15,658 bases of DNA. It comes from Darwinimomas sp045600945 (GTDB lineage Bacteria > Bacillota > Clostridia > Lachnospirales > Lachnospiraceae). The notes under the pieces were generated by a model. That model was not told where the DNA came from. It searched no databases and saw only the letters and a program-made list of their open reading frames with translations. Within the stretch, counting starts at the first letter, position 1. The number at the start of each line of letters is the position of its first letter. Both the position numbers and the translations under genes were made by a program. Shown here in pieces: positions 7,114-14,537 of the stretch. The stretch spans positions 1-15,658 of the forward strand of contig JAZRYX010000012.1 of the NCBI GenBank assembly GCA_045600945.1. The letters are read 5' to 3'.

Positions 7114-7974
7114 ATGGATTTCTCATATTATGAAAAGAGTGGCACCTATTTTGGCGGTAGTGAAAAAAAGCTTGGTTTAATTATCAGCAACAACGAATAT
7201 ATGATTAAGTTTCAGAAGCAAACCGAATTCGGAAAAAGGAATAATCATATTTCTGAATACATTGGTTCGCATATTTTTGAAATGCTGGGATTTGAATGTC
7301 AGGAAACTTATCTTGGAACTTATGATGGAGAGCAGGTTGTTGCCTGTAAAAGCTTTATTCAGGGCGGATATCAGTTTGTACCGTTTAATGATGTCGGTGA
7401 AAGTACGTTGGATCAGGATAAAGAAAAGTATCAGTACTCATATGAAGATATTATGCAAATGCTGCGCGACAATTCAAAGCTTACAAGGGTAGATGAAACA
7501 ATCAGTCAGTTTTGGGAGTTGTACATTGTTGATGCAATGCTGGGTAATTTTGACAGACATGGTGCGAACTGGGGTTTTTTAAAAAAGGACAATAAATATA
7601 AACTGGCTCCGATATTTGACAATGGTTCTTCTCTGTTTCCTAATCTTACTGAGGAGGATGAGATGCTGAGCATCATAAATTCTGAAGAAGAAACAAGCAA
7701 AAGAATATATGCGTTTCCAACATCACAGATTAAACTAAACGGAAAAAAGAGTTCATATTATGATGTGATAAGCAGTTTACGGTTTACGGAATGTAATATT
7801 GCACTTGCAAATATATACGCAAGAATTGATCTTAAGCGAATACACTCTTTTATTGATAATGATGTACTTTTCATCAGTGATATACAGAAAAAATTCTATA
7901 AGCACATTATTACCGAGCGATTTAATAATATTATTAAATCATCTTATGACAGATTAATAGGAGCAAAAGAATGA
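7114..7974 (+). CDS. minimal HipA/CtkA-like serine/threonine kinase
   Basis: A 286-residue protein of the HipA-C kinase fold. HipA toxins phosphorylate tRNA synthetases or other translation proteins and cause growth arrest; the target here is unknown. Visible elements are a glycine-rich loop YFGGSEKKLG (12-21), the ATP-contacting lysine in MIKF (Lys32), the catalytic loop GNFDRHGANWGF (144-155; base Asp147, metal-binding Asn152) and the metal-binding Asp169 in IFDNGSS. At 286 residues it lacks the roughly 100-residue N-terminal subdomain of E. coli HipA, as do HipT and Helicobacter CtkA. AGGAGG seven bases before the ATG supports the start. Its last codons overlap the next gene by 4 bp (ATGA), so translation is coupled. 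It is first in the operon, the reverse of the usual hipB-hipA order, and is AT-rich compared with the cluster upstream. The fold assignment is strong; a toxin role is inferred. Confidence 0.82.
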   Translation: MDFSYYEKSGTYFGGSEKKLGLIISNNEYMIKFQKQTEFGKRNNHISEYIGSHIFEMLGFECQETYLGTYDGEQVVACKSFIQGGYQFVPFNDVGESTLDQDKEKYQYSYEDIMQMLRDNSKLTRVDETISQFWELYIVDAMLGNFDRHGANWGFLKKDNKYKLAPIFDNGSSLFPNLTEEDEMLSIINSEEETSKRIYAFPTSQIKLNGKKSSYYDVISSLRFTECNIALANIYARIDLKRIHSFIDNDVLFISDIQKKFYKHIITERFNNIIKSSYDRLIGAKE

Positions 7975-8747
7975 ATCCATACATTACGAATGCACTGATA
8001 TGCCTTAAAGATGACTATGGCATAGAATACGTCATTTGCAAAATTGAATATAAGAAATGGGAGTCAGAAGAATTTGAGTATAGGTTCGTGCCGGTATACT
8101 CTGTGATTGATTTGCTGGACTCAAACTTATTTCAGGGAATACCCGGACTTGACCTTGATAAGAGGAAGTCTGAATATGTGAGAAAAAATGTTGTTCCGAC
8201 ATTTATCTCCGAAAGATCTCCGAGCAACAATCGTGAGGAATTGTGGAAGCTTCTTGAAGATTGTAACATGCAGTATCTGAATCAGCTTGAATGGCTGATC
8301 AGAACAGATACACATTATGTCGGTGACAGGCTCTATGTTAGAAAGACTACTCCGGCGTACGAGAACGATATCACATTCTGCAAGTTGAAGCGAAGCGTGG
8401 ATATACAAAAAAGATTACTCGATTACATTTGTGCCGGAAGATCTTTCGCTTTTGAAGGTTTTATTATTGATGACTCAAATAGAAGAGATTGCTATAACCT
8501 GCTACACCGATTATACAGAAGAGAAAGCGAAAGGATAAAGGAATTGCAGGCTGATGGAATCAGGAGGGCAAAAGCAAATGGAAAATACCGAGGCAGAAAG
8601 ACAATTCAGGTAGACGAACCTGCTTTTTATGATGTTGTGCATAGATTCAAAAGCAAGCAAATCAATGCAAGCGAGGCAGCAAAGAAACTTGGAATTAGTA
8701 TGAGTACTTTTTACAGACGCATAAAAGAGGAGAAGCATGCTGAATGA
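7971..8747 (+). CDS. kinase partner with serine-resolvase arm and HTH, no recombinase catalytic domain
   Basis: A 258-residue protein I do not recognise as a whole. The C-terminal 75 residues match the end of a serine recombinase: an arm helix (about 180-205, ERIKELQADGIRRAKANGKY), a RGRK basic patch (207-210) and a resolvase-type helix-turn-helix (about 213-252, with ASEAAKKLGIS and STFYRRIK). The N-terminal 180 residues contain no resolvase catalytic motifs (no Y-x-R-x-S near the start). They include a segment ISERSPSNNREELWKLLED (79-97) and LEWLIRTDTHYVGDRLYV (106-123) that may correspond to a domain accompanying HipA-type kinases, but that is a weak impression. The gene overlaps the kinase gene by 4 bp, so the proteins are probably made together and may form a complex. 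I infer a DNA-binding antitoxin or autoregulator acting at the upstream inverted repeat; a truncated recombinase fused by chance is the alternative. Confidence 0.7.
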   Translation: MNPYITNALICLKDDYGIEYVICKIEYKKWESEEFEYRFVPVYSVIDLLDSNLFQGIPGLDLDKRKSEYVRKNVVPTFISERSPSNNREELWKLLEDCNMQYLNQLEWLIRTDTHYVGDRLYVRKTTPAYENDITFCKLKRSVDIQKRLLDYICAGRSFAFEGFIIDDSNRRDCYNLLHRLYRRESERIKELQADGIRRAKANGKYRGRKTIQVDEPAFYDVVHRFKSKQINASEAAKKLGISMSTFYRRIKEEKHAE

Positions 8748-8808
8748 CTATGAGGGATGCAGGCATTTTATCTGGTTGTATAGGGATTTTTCTAATGCGA
8801 GTTCCTGA
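8737..8808 (+). CDS. 23-codon ORF overlapping the end of the HTH gene
   Basis: An ATG at 8737 lies inside the last codons of the HTH gene, with GAGGAG 4 bases upstream, and encodes MLNDYEGCRHFIWLYRDFS followed by NASS and a stop. The overlap and strong binding site look like translational coupling to a third operon gene. At 23 residues it may be a small peptide or the stub of a decayed gene. No family is recognised. Confidence 0.25.
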   Translation: MLNDYEGCRHFIWLYRDFSNASS

Positions 8809-8996
8809 TTTTCAAGCCTTAAGATGCTGATACTTGAAGTTTTTTCTATGTCCGCTCTGTTATGAAATTCCGCGGTCTGGATGAAGTGCGGGAACAGATA
8901 GACAGCGATATCGCATTGACTATCCTTTATCCATGGTAATTAAGGATAAAGAAACTGAACAACATCTCCTAAAGTTGACATATAACCCCGGTTTCC
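8809..8996. other. intergenic remnant between HTH gene and asparaginase
   Basis: No convincing gene. A 25-codon ORF starts at ATG 8862 (MKFRGLDEVREQ...) and ends at 8939, in a different frame from the small ORF before it; it may be part of a decayed gene. Its last codons coincide with copy 1 of the repeated element. No terminator is evident for either flanking gene. Confidence 0.3.
8903..8937. repeat. repeat element copy 1, flanking asparaginase
   Basis: This copy matches 10214-10248 in 30 of 35 positions by hand alignment, and the flank GTAAT...AAGAAAC continues weakly. It contains the palindrome CGATATCG and then GACTAT with a partial ATGGT partner 9 bases on. It lies 60 bp past the asparaginase stop. 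Confidence 0.5.
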
Positions 8997-10109
8997 TTAA
9001 TATTCAAAGAACATTTTGGCAATTTCCTGTGGATTGTCTGTTATTTCCAGCGATAATGTCAGAAGTATTGCTGCTTTCTGTGGATTCAGATCCGCAGCTG
9101 AAATTTCATATCCTGTATCCATCCCGCGATAGGAAACGGATCCCGAACCGGTCCTGGATGCATCAACAATCGGAATCTTTGCATTTCCAAACACCTCACC
9201 GTAATAGCTGCCGACGACACCATCCCCTGCGCCTGCTATAACGACGCCATCGCTATGGTCAATGATATATTGCAGGGTATCCGGTTTTCCTCCAACCCCG
9301 AAATAATATATTTGAACAGTTTTGGAAAAATCCATCTGGTCGACATCAAATATGGTATCAACAGTATGCTTTTTATCTATGTGATAGTAGTAGTGCAGTT
9401 CTTCATCACTGACAGTACCCATACATCCATGTAGGGGACTGTTCATAGTGGTAACGGATGAAGTATTTGTTTTAGTGACGTAGCGTGCACTGTATATTCT
9501 GTCAGAAAATACCACCATTACACCTCTTCCGGCAGACTCCGGACTACCCGCCACTTTAACGGATTCGTACAGATTTTGTGCGCCGTCTGCTGACTTTGCA
9601 GTCGCCGGCCTCATGGATCCGGTTACGACCACAGGTTTATCGGTTTTTACAGTAAGCTGAAGAAAATATGCCGTTTCCTCAAGAGTATCAGTACCGTGAG
9701 TGATGACAAATCCGACAATGTTATCGTCTTGGGCCATTTCATTGATTGTTTTTGCTATTTTGGCCATATCCTCATATGTTATATCATCAGAACCTTTGTT
9801 GAATAGCTGAATCGCTTCGATACTATTTAACTTCGCAAGCTCGGGAACGGAATCCAACAGTTGCTCGACTGTTAATATGCCTGGAATATAGTTTGAATTT
9901 TCTCCCTCATCGCCGCTTCCTGCAATTGTACCACCGGTTGCGAGTATTACTACGGTTCCCGGCTGTCTTTCGTTAACAGCTTCTTCGAAAGCAGTTTCTT
10001 CTGCCTGTGTATCTGCCGATGCTTCTGCCTGATCTGATGAAATGTTACCGCACCCGAAACAAGCAATGCTTAAGGCAAAAATAAATAATAATAAAAGTAT
10101 TTTCTTCAT
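8997..10109 (-). CDS. secreted type II L-asparaginase, probable lipoprotein
   Basis: A 370-residue asparaginase that hydrolyses asparagine to aspartate and ammonia outside the cytoplasm. The N-terminus is a signal peptide (MKK then a hydrophobic run to about 16) followed by Cys17 and Cys20. The context around Cys20 (CFGC) or Cys17 (SIAC) is an imperfect lipobox, so lipid anchoring is likely but not certain. A low-complexity Ala/Glu/Asp linker (22-48) would act as a spacer from the membrane. The catalytic core is intact: TGGTIAG (58-64, nucleophile Thr61), HGTDT (138-142, Thr140-Asp141) and Lys172 in ATAKSADG. The length fits type II enzymes with an export signal. AAAGGAG lies seven bases before the ATG. 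It is a single gene with no same-strand neighbours, flanked on both sides by copies of a small palindromic element. This is one of the safest calls in the window. Confidence 0.95.
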   Translation of the reverse strand: MKKILLLLFIFALSIACFGCGNISSDQAEASADTQAEETAFEEAVNERQPGTVVILATGGTIAGSGDEGENSNYIPGILTVEQLLDSVPELAKLNSIEAIQLFNKGSDDITYEDMAKIAKTINEMAQDDNIVGFVITHGTDTLEETAYFLQLTVKTDKPVVVTGSMRPATAKSADGAQNLYESVKVAGSPESAGRGVMVVFSDRIYSARYVTKTNTSSVTTMNSPLHGCMGTVSDEELHYYYHIDKKHTVDTIFDVDQMDFSKTVQIYYFGVGGKPDTLQYIIDHSDGVVIAGAGDGVVGSYYGEVFGNAKIPIVDASRTGSGSVSYRGMDTGYEISAADLNPQKAAILLTLSLEITDNPQEIAKMFFEY

Positions 10110-10213
10110 TTTCTGACTCCTTTCGGAATACTATTGAAATCATATCGTCCTGCTTTTAACAGATATATACCTTCTGAATTTTTCTGACAGTAACGAACAT
10201 GAATATTGTACAC

Positions 10214-10248
10214 CAACGATATCGTATTGACTATCTTTTATACATAGT
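10214..10248. repeat. repeat element copy 2, flanking asparaginase
   Basis: The direct-orientation partner of 8903-8937 (30/35 identical). It holds CGATATCG and then a perfect 6-bp inverted repeat GACTAT (10230-10235) / ATAGTC (10244-10249) around an 8-base loop. It sits 105 bp upstream of the asparaginase start. Confidence 0.5.
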
Positions 10249-10279
10249 CTAATCAACATGAAGAAACCTAGTAAGTTTT

Positions 10280-10308
10280 TTGACTTCATTTAATTTCGAG
10301 GTTACTAT
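10280..10308 (+). promoter_or_regulatory. candidate promoter of the MATE gene
   Basis: TTGACT (10280-10285), a 17-bp spacer and TACTAT (10303-10308). The -35 is one base off consensus and the -10 two. Transcription would start about 108 bp before the preferred ATG at 10423. Confidence 0.4.
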
Positions 10309-10422
10309 TCAGAGTGTGGCCAGACGTAATATATGTTCGTAAGTATTGAGTTTTATGTTAAAATAAATCAACAAGGTCTTCTGAAAATCTTATGTATTTT
10401 TTTGCTCAAGGCGCTAAAAAGC

Positions 10423-12240
10423 ATGAAAAAAATAAACCTATCAAAAAAGAATAACAGGTGGTGGCTGATAGACAAAGCTTTCATTTCTCTTTTTATCACC
10501 GGTATGAGCATTGAACTTTCACATGTCGGAGCCGGTTTTGTCGACGGCATGATGGTTGGAAGTTTTCTGGGGCCGGATGCACTGGCAGCAGAAGGAATTG
10601 CCCATCCTATATACAGCATCATAGGAATTCTGAGCGGTATGCTGTTTGTAGGAATGCAGGTCTGTTGCGCACAGGAGTTGGGACGCGGAAGACTCAAAAA
10701 AGTCTCTGAAGTATTCAGTATCACTGTGTATGCAGGAACTATTCTGTCAGTGATTATGACGATTTTAACAGTGATGTTTTCCGGAAAACTGGCGATACTG
10801 CTCGGTGCAGCAGGTAAGGCGGCGTGAATCGCGCAGATGGCATCGGAATACATCAGTGGTATAGGAATAGGTATTCCTGCTATTGTCTTAACGTCCATAT
10901 TTGGATCGGCTCTTCAGCTTGATAACAGTTCGAAGATCGTAGTGAATGGAGCTATCATCGAGATTGTAACAGACATAGTATTTGACGTTGTAGCCATATT
11001 TTTTAATTGGGGCATCTTCGGAATGGGACTTGCAACGTCAATTGCAGCATATGTGAATCTGCTTTATATGTGGATTGCGCATTTCAGTAAAAAGAACAGA
11101 AACCTGCATTTTGTTAGGGCTGAAATTACTCCTGCAGAATTTATGAAAATGCTTGGAAACGGTACAGATAAAGCCTGTGTCCGTCTGGCCAATACACTTA
11201 GACCGGTCATTGTAAACCGCACGATTATTCTATACGGCGGAACCGCAGCGATGACGGCGCTGTCTGCACAGAATAGTTATTCCGGATTTCTTAACGCTTT
11301 AAGCTTTGGAATCGCATCGGCAGTTTCTGTACTTACAAGTCTTTTTTACGGAGAGATAAATGAAGAGGGGATCAGTGAGCTTGTCTCCTTCGAACACAAA
11401 ATGATTGCCTTCGTTTGCGGAGTGATATCTATACTGGTAATTGTCCTCAGAAAACCGATTGCCTCTCTTTATGTGAATGAAGCAGGTGGTATATTTGATA
11501 TGGTGTGCTTCTCTTTTGTGATGCTGGCTTTGCAGCTTCCGATAAGAGCTTTAATAGATAGCCGTATAAAGTATCTGCAGGGAATTCATCACCTTGTAAA
11601 TATGAATATTTTGATTTTTGCTGCAAGATTTATAGTGGTCGTTGCTACGGCATTTATCTGCGGAAAACTGTTCGGGGTATATGGCATACTTGCATCCTAT
11701 GCGGTAAGCGATGCTGTTACATTGTTACTGGTCTATGTTTACTATATGATAAGGTCCGGTAAGCTCATTCCGTCCAGGAAGGACTTCTTGAATCTTCCTG
11801 AGGATTTTTATCTCCATGCCGGAGATCTTATATCATTGGATATTCGTGATTATGAAGAGGTTTCTCTTGCATCTGAACAGCTTATGATGTTTGCAAAAGG
11901 CCACGGATTTGATAATAGAACGTCTTTCCATGCTTCACTGGCATTACAGGAGCTTGCAGATAATATTATTGAACACGGTTTTACAAACAAACAATCACGG
12001 GATAATATGATCGATTTCCGGGCCGTTTACAAAATGGATAAGCTGGTGATCAGTATACGAGACAATTGCCCCAAATATGATGTAGTCGCAAAAATCGCAG
12101 AAATTAATGCTGAAGGGGCAGATCCGGGCAGAAATATCGGAATCCGTATTATCAGTAGAACTGCTTTAAACATCAAGTTTCTTAATACACTTGAGATGAA
12201 TAACATCATATTTGAATTAAATAATACTACTTTCGGATAG
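10423..12240 (+). pseudogene. MATE-family transporter fused to RsbW-like ATPase domain, broken by in-frame TGA
   Basis: One reading frame encodes a roughly 605-residue protein except for a TGA at 10825-10827 (codon 135). Before it lies the MATE N-terminus with FVDGMMVGSFLGPDALAAEG and the first helices; after it, in the same frame, IAQMASEYISGIGIGIPA resumes the next MATE segment without loss of sequence. MATE proteins export drugs or metabolites using ion gradients. After the last helix (about residue 445) comes a cytoplasmic HATPase_c_2 domain like the anti-sigma kinase RsbW, with N-box LALQELADNIIEHGF (Glu and Asn near 510-514), IRDNCP and NIGIRII. A restart at ATG 10837 would give only the second part, missing about four helices. 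The ATG at 10423 (MKKINLSKK) is the likely start, though its ribosome binding site is weak (AAGG, about 11 bp away). The stop is either a nonsense mutation or a base error. Confidence 0.75.
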
Positions 12241-12421
12241 GAATGCTTTTTAAAAGTACCCCTCGAAAATCCCGTCCGAGTCTTAATAACAGGACAGTGT
12301 AAAAGGTATCATGGTAAATGACAGGAAGATAGTACTAATCTATGTTTATATAAGTAAAAATTTCTAAGAAAAAGGCAAAGTAAAAGTTTTATATGGTACC
12401 CCAAAATGATATACTATAACC

Positions 12422-13321
12422 AGTCCGGAAATCGTTGCAGAACTTGACCGGTATGGTGTGGAGGCTGAAAGAAAAGGTATCTATAACGACATAGCTTTAT
12501 TAAGAGAATGCGGCTATGACATCGTAGGAGAGCATGTCGGAAGAAATTATAAATATTATCTGGGAGAGAGGGATTTCAATCTTCCGGAGCTGAAACTGTT
12601 AGTGGATTCGGTTCAGTCTTCAAAGTTTATCACAGAGAAAAAGTCAAAGGAACTCATAAAGAAGCTCGAAAAACTCTGCAGCGAAAATGAGGCAAAGCAG
12701 CTCGAACGACAGGTATTCATAGCCGGAAGAGTTAAGACTATGAATGAAAGCATCTTCTATAACGTAGATCAGATTCACTATGCAATCAACCGGAACCGGA
12801 AGATTACTTTCCAGTACTGGAACTGGAACGTTGATAAGAAGATGGAACTTCGCAAAGACGGGGCAAAATATAAAGTCAGCCCATGGGGACTCTCCTGGGA
12901 CGATGAAAACTACTATCTGGTGGCATACGATGATGCAGATAAAAAGATAAAGCACTACCGCGTAGATAAGATGCTTCATATCGATACAGTAGATGAAAAA
13001 CGCGAAGGAAGAGCTGATTTCAGGAATCCGGACATGGCTGATTACGCCAGAAAGACCTTCGGAATGTTCGGCGGAGAAGAACGAACAGTTACCATAGAGT
13101 GCGAAAACAGATTTGCCGGAGTAATGATAGACCGATTCGGAAAGAACGTGACTCTGGTAAAAAGAGATACAGAACACTTTGCAGTTATTGCAAAAGTAGC
13201 AGTCAGTCCGCAGTTCATCGGCTGGATTGTAGGACTGGGAGATGGAGTGAAAGTGACGGAGCCGGAGGATGTAGTGAAGAAAATTAAGGATACTTTTGCG
13301 GCTGGATATAAAAGGTACTAA
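12422..13321 (+). pseudogene. WYL-domain transcriptional regulator lacking its N-terminus
   Basis: The frame reads SPEIVAELDRYGVEAERKG from 12422 onward, the second half of a winged HTH normally preceded by about 20 residues. Upstream the frame hits a stop at 12407-12409, and no ATG is available; the only starts are internal, such as GTG at 12458 with no ribosome binding site. The remainder (287 residues from the GTG) is intact: helix SIYNDI-like region, dimer linker, a WYL domain (about 95-180, with KYKVSPWGLSW, NYYLVAYD and KHYRVDKM) and a WCX C-terminal extension ending at 13321. WYL proteins sense ligands, often nucleic acid, and control nearby genes. TATACT at 12410-12415 looks like a surviving -10 box directly before the coding remnant, so a small deletion probably removed the leader, start codon and first helix. 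A functional short form from the GTG is less likely. Confidence 0.7.
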
Positions 13322-13507
13322 ATCAGGGAATGCAAAAAATGTCATTAATCTTCTAATAATTAATACAACATAACAATGAATTATCAAATATTATACAAAT
13401 GATAGCTGCCCGATATAAATCAAAGTAAAAACGGAAAATGAGTGTTATATATTTAGGGACATGTAAAAGCTAAAGGTTTATACGAAGATATATAGGAAGG
13501 ATACTTT

Positions 13508-14536
13508 ATGGCTAAATCAAAGTTTAAATCAATAGAATTATTTGCAGGCGCAGGTGGATTGGCTCTGGGTCTGGAACAGGCAGGGTTTGATCATATAGGT
13601 TTAGTTGAATTTGATAAATTTGCAGCTGAAACGCTCAAAAAAAATAGACCTAAATGGAATGTGTTGAATGAAGATATAGCTGAAACGGCGAGTAGAGATT
13701 TGGAAAAAGAATTTAATATTCGAAAGGGAAAACTCGATTTACTTTCAGGAGGTGCCCCTTGTCAAAGCTTTTCATATGCAGGAAAAAGATTGGGATTTGA
13801 AGATGCAAGGGGAACGCTCTTTTATTATTATGCAGTATTTTTACATAAGCTTCAGCCCAAGATGTTTATTTTTGAAAATGTTAGAGGATTATTAAATCAC
13901 GATGGAGGAAAGACCTATCAAACGATTCTCGACATCTTTGAACAAGAAGGATATACCACATATCATGATATTTTAAATGCGTGGGACTATGGTGTACCAC
14001 AAAAAAGAGAACGACTTATTACTATAGGAATTAGGAAAGATCTGACCCCAAAATGTAAATTCAGTTTTCCAATAAAACATAGCTATAAGCCTGTTATTGG
14101 TGATGTAGTGCTTGATGTTAATCCGGATGCTGAACATTGCGTTAGATATTCTGCAAAAAAGGAAGCAATATTTGCCCTTGTTCCTCCTGGAGGATATTGG
14201 AAAGATATCAACCCAGATATTGCCAAGGATTATATGAAAACCTGTTGGTATATGGGCGGTGGTCGAACAGGAATACTGAGGCGATTGGGTTTAAATGAGC
14301 CTTCTTTAACTGTACTTACCAATCCTGGAATGAAACAAACAGATAGATGCCACCCGTTAGAGGTTAGGCCATTTAGCTATAGAGAAAATGCACGGTTCCA
14401 AACATTTCCTGAGGAATGGAGTTTTTGTGGAAACATACAAAATAAGTACAAACAAATAGGAAATGCGGTTCCGGTAAACCTTGCAAAGGAAATAGGAAAA
14501 GAAATAAGGAAAACTCTCGTGGAAATGGAGAAATAA
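13508..14536 (+). CDS. DNA (cytosine-5-)-methyltransferase of type II R-M system
   Basis: A 342-residue C5-cytosine methyltransferase that protects host DNA from the partner endonuclease. The conserved motifs run in normal order: I ELFAGAGGLALG (10-21, SAM binding), IV GGAPCQSFS (81-89, catalytic Cys85), VI FENVRGL (122-128), VIII QKRERL (165-170), then a short target-recognition region (about 180-265), IX RENARFQTFP (292-301) and X QIGNAVP (316-322). The length is normal for a single-specificity enzyme. AGGAAGGA about seven bases before the ATG supports the start. The stop is one base before the endonuclease ATG. The gene is AT-rich relative to the envelope cluster, which suggests acquisition. 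The 186 bp upstream is also very AT-rich with no control-protein gene; GGGACA/TATACG boxes near 13455-13485 are only weak promoter candidates. Recognition of GGNCC is inferred from the partner. Confidence 0.93.
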   Translation: MAKSKFKSIELFAGAGGLALGLEQAGFDHIGLVEFDKFAAETLKKNRPKWNVLNEDIAETASRDLEKEFNIRKGKLDLLSGGAPCQSFSYAGKRLGFEDARGTLFYYYAVFLHKLQPKMFIFENVRGLLNHDGGKTYQTILDIFEQEGYTTYHDILNAWDYGVPQKRERLITIGIRKDLTPKCKFSFPIKHSYKPVIGDVVLDVNPDAEHCVRYSAKKEAIFALVPPGGYWKDINPDIAKDYMKTCWYMGGGRTGILRRLGLNEPSLTVLTNPGMKQTDRCHPLEVRPFSYRENARFQTFPEEWSFCGNIQNKYKQIGNAVPVNLAKEIGKEIRKTLVEMEK

Positions 14537-14537
14537 C

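Larger units (their letters stand above)
10110..10422. other. divergent intergenic region between asparaginase and MATE gene
   Basis: It contains the asparaginase ribosome binding site, repeat copy 2 (10214-10248) and a plausible promoter for the MATE gene (10280-10308). The MATE reading frame is open back to an ATG at 10333, but that ATG has no ribosome binding site. No clear asparaginase promoter was found on the minus strand. Confidence 0.4.

Noticed and set aside
8862..8939. 25-codon ORF MKFRGLDEVREQ... as a real gene
   Set aside because: It has no ribosome binding site and its end lies within the repeated element. It is better treated as a possible remnant.
10333..10422. MATE gene starting at ATG 10333
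   Set aside because: No ribosome binding site precedes it, and the extra 30 residues do not look like a MATE N-terminus; MKKINLSKK from 10423 does.
10825..10827. TGA in the MATE gene read as selenocysteine
   Set aside because: No catalytic Cys is expected at this place in MATE proteins, no clear downstream selenocysteine hairpin is visible, and no selenoprotein machinery is nearby.
12644..13387. Minus-strand ORF of about 247 codons opposite the WYL gene
   Set aside because: The opposite strand encodes clear WYL and WCX domains; the antisense product is a Cys- and Phe-rich shadow.
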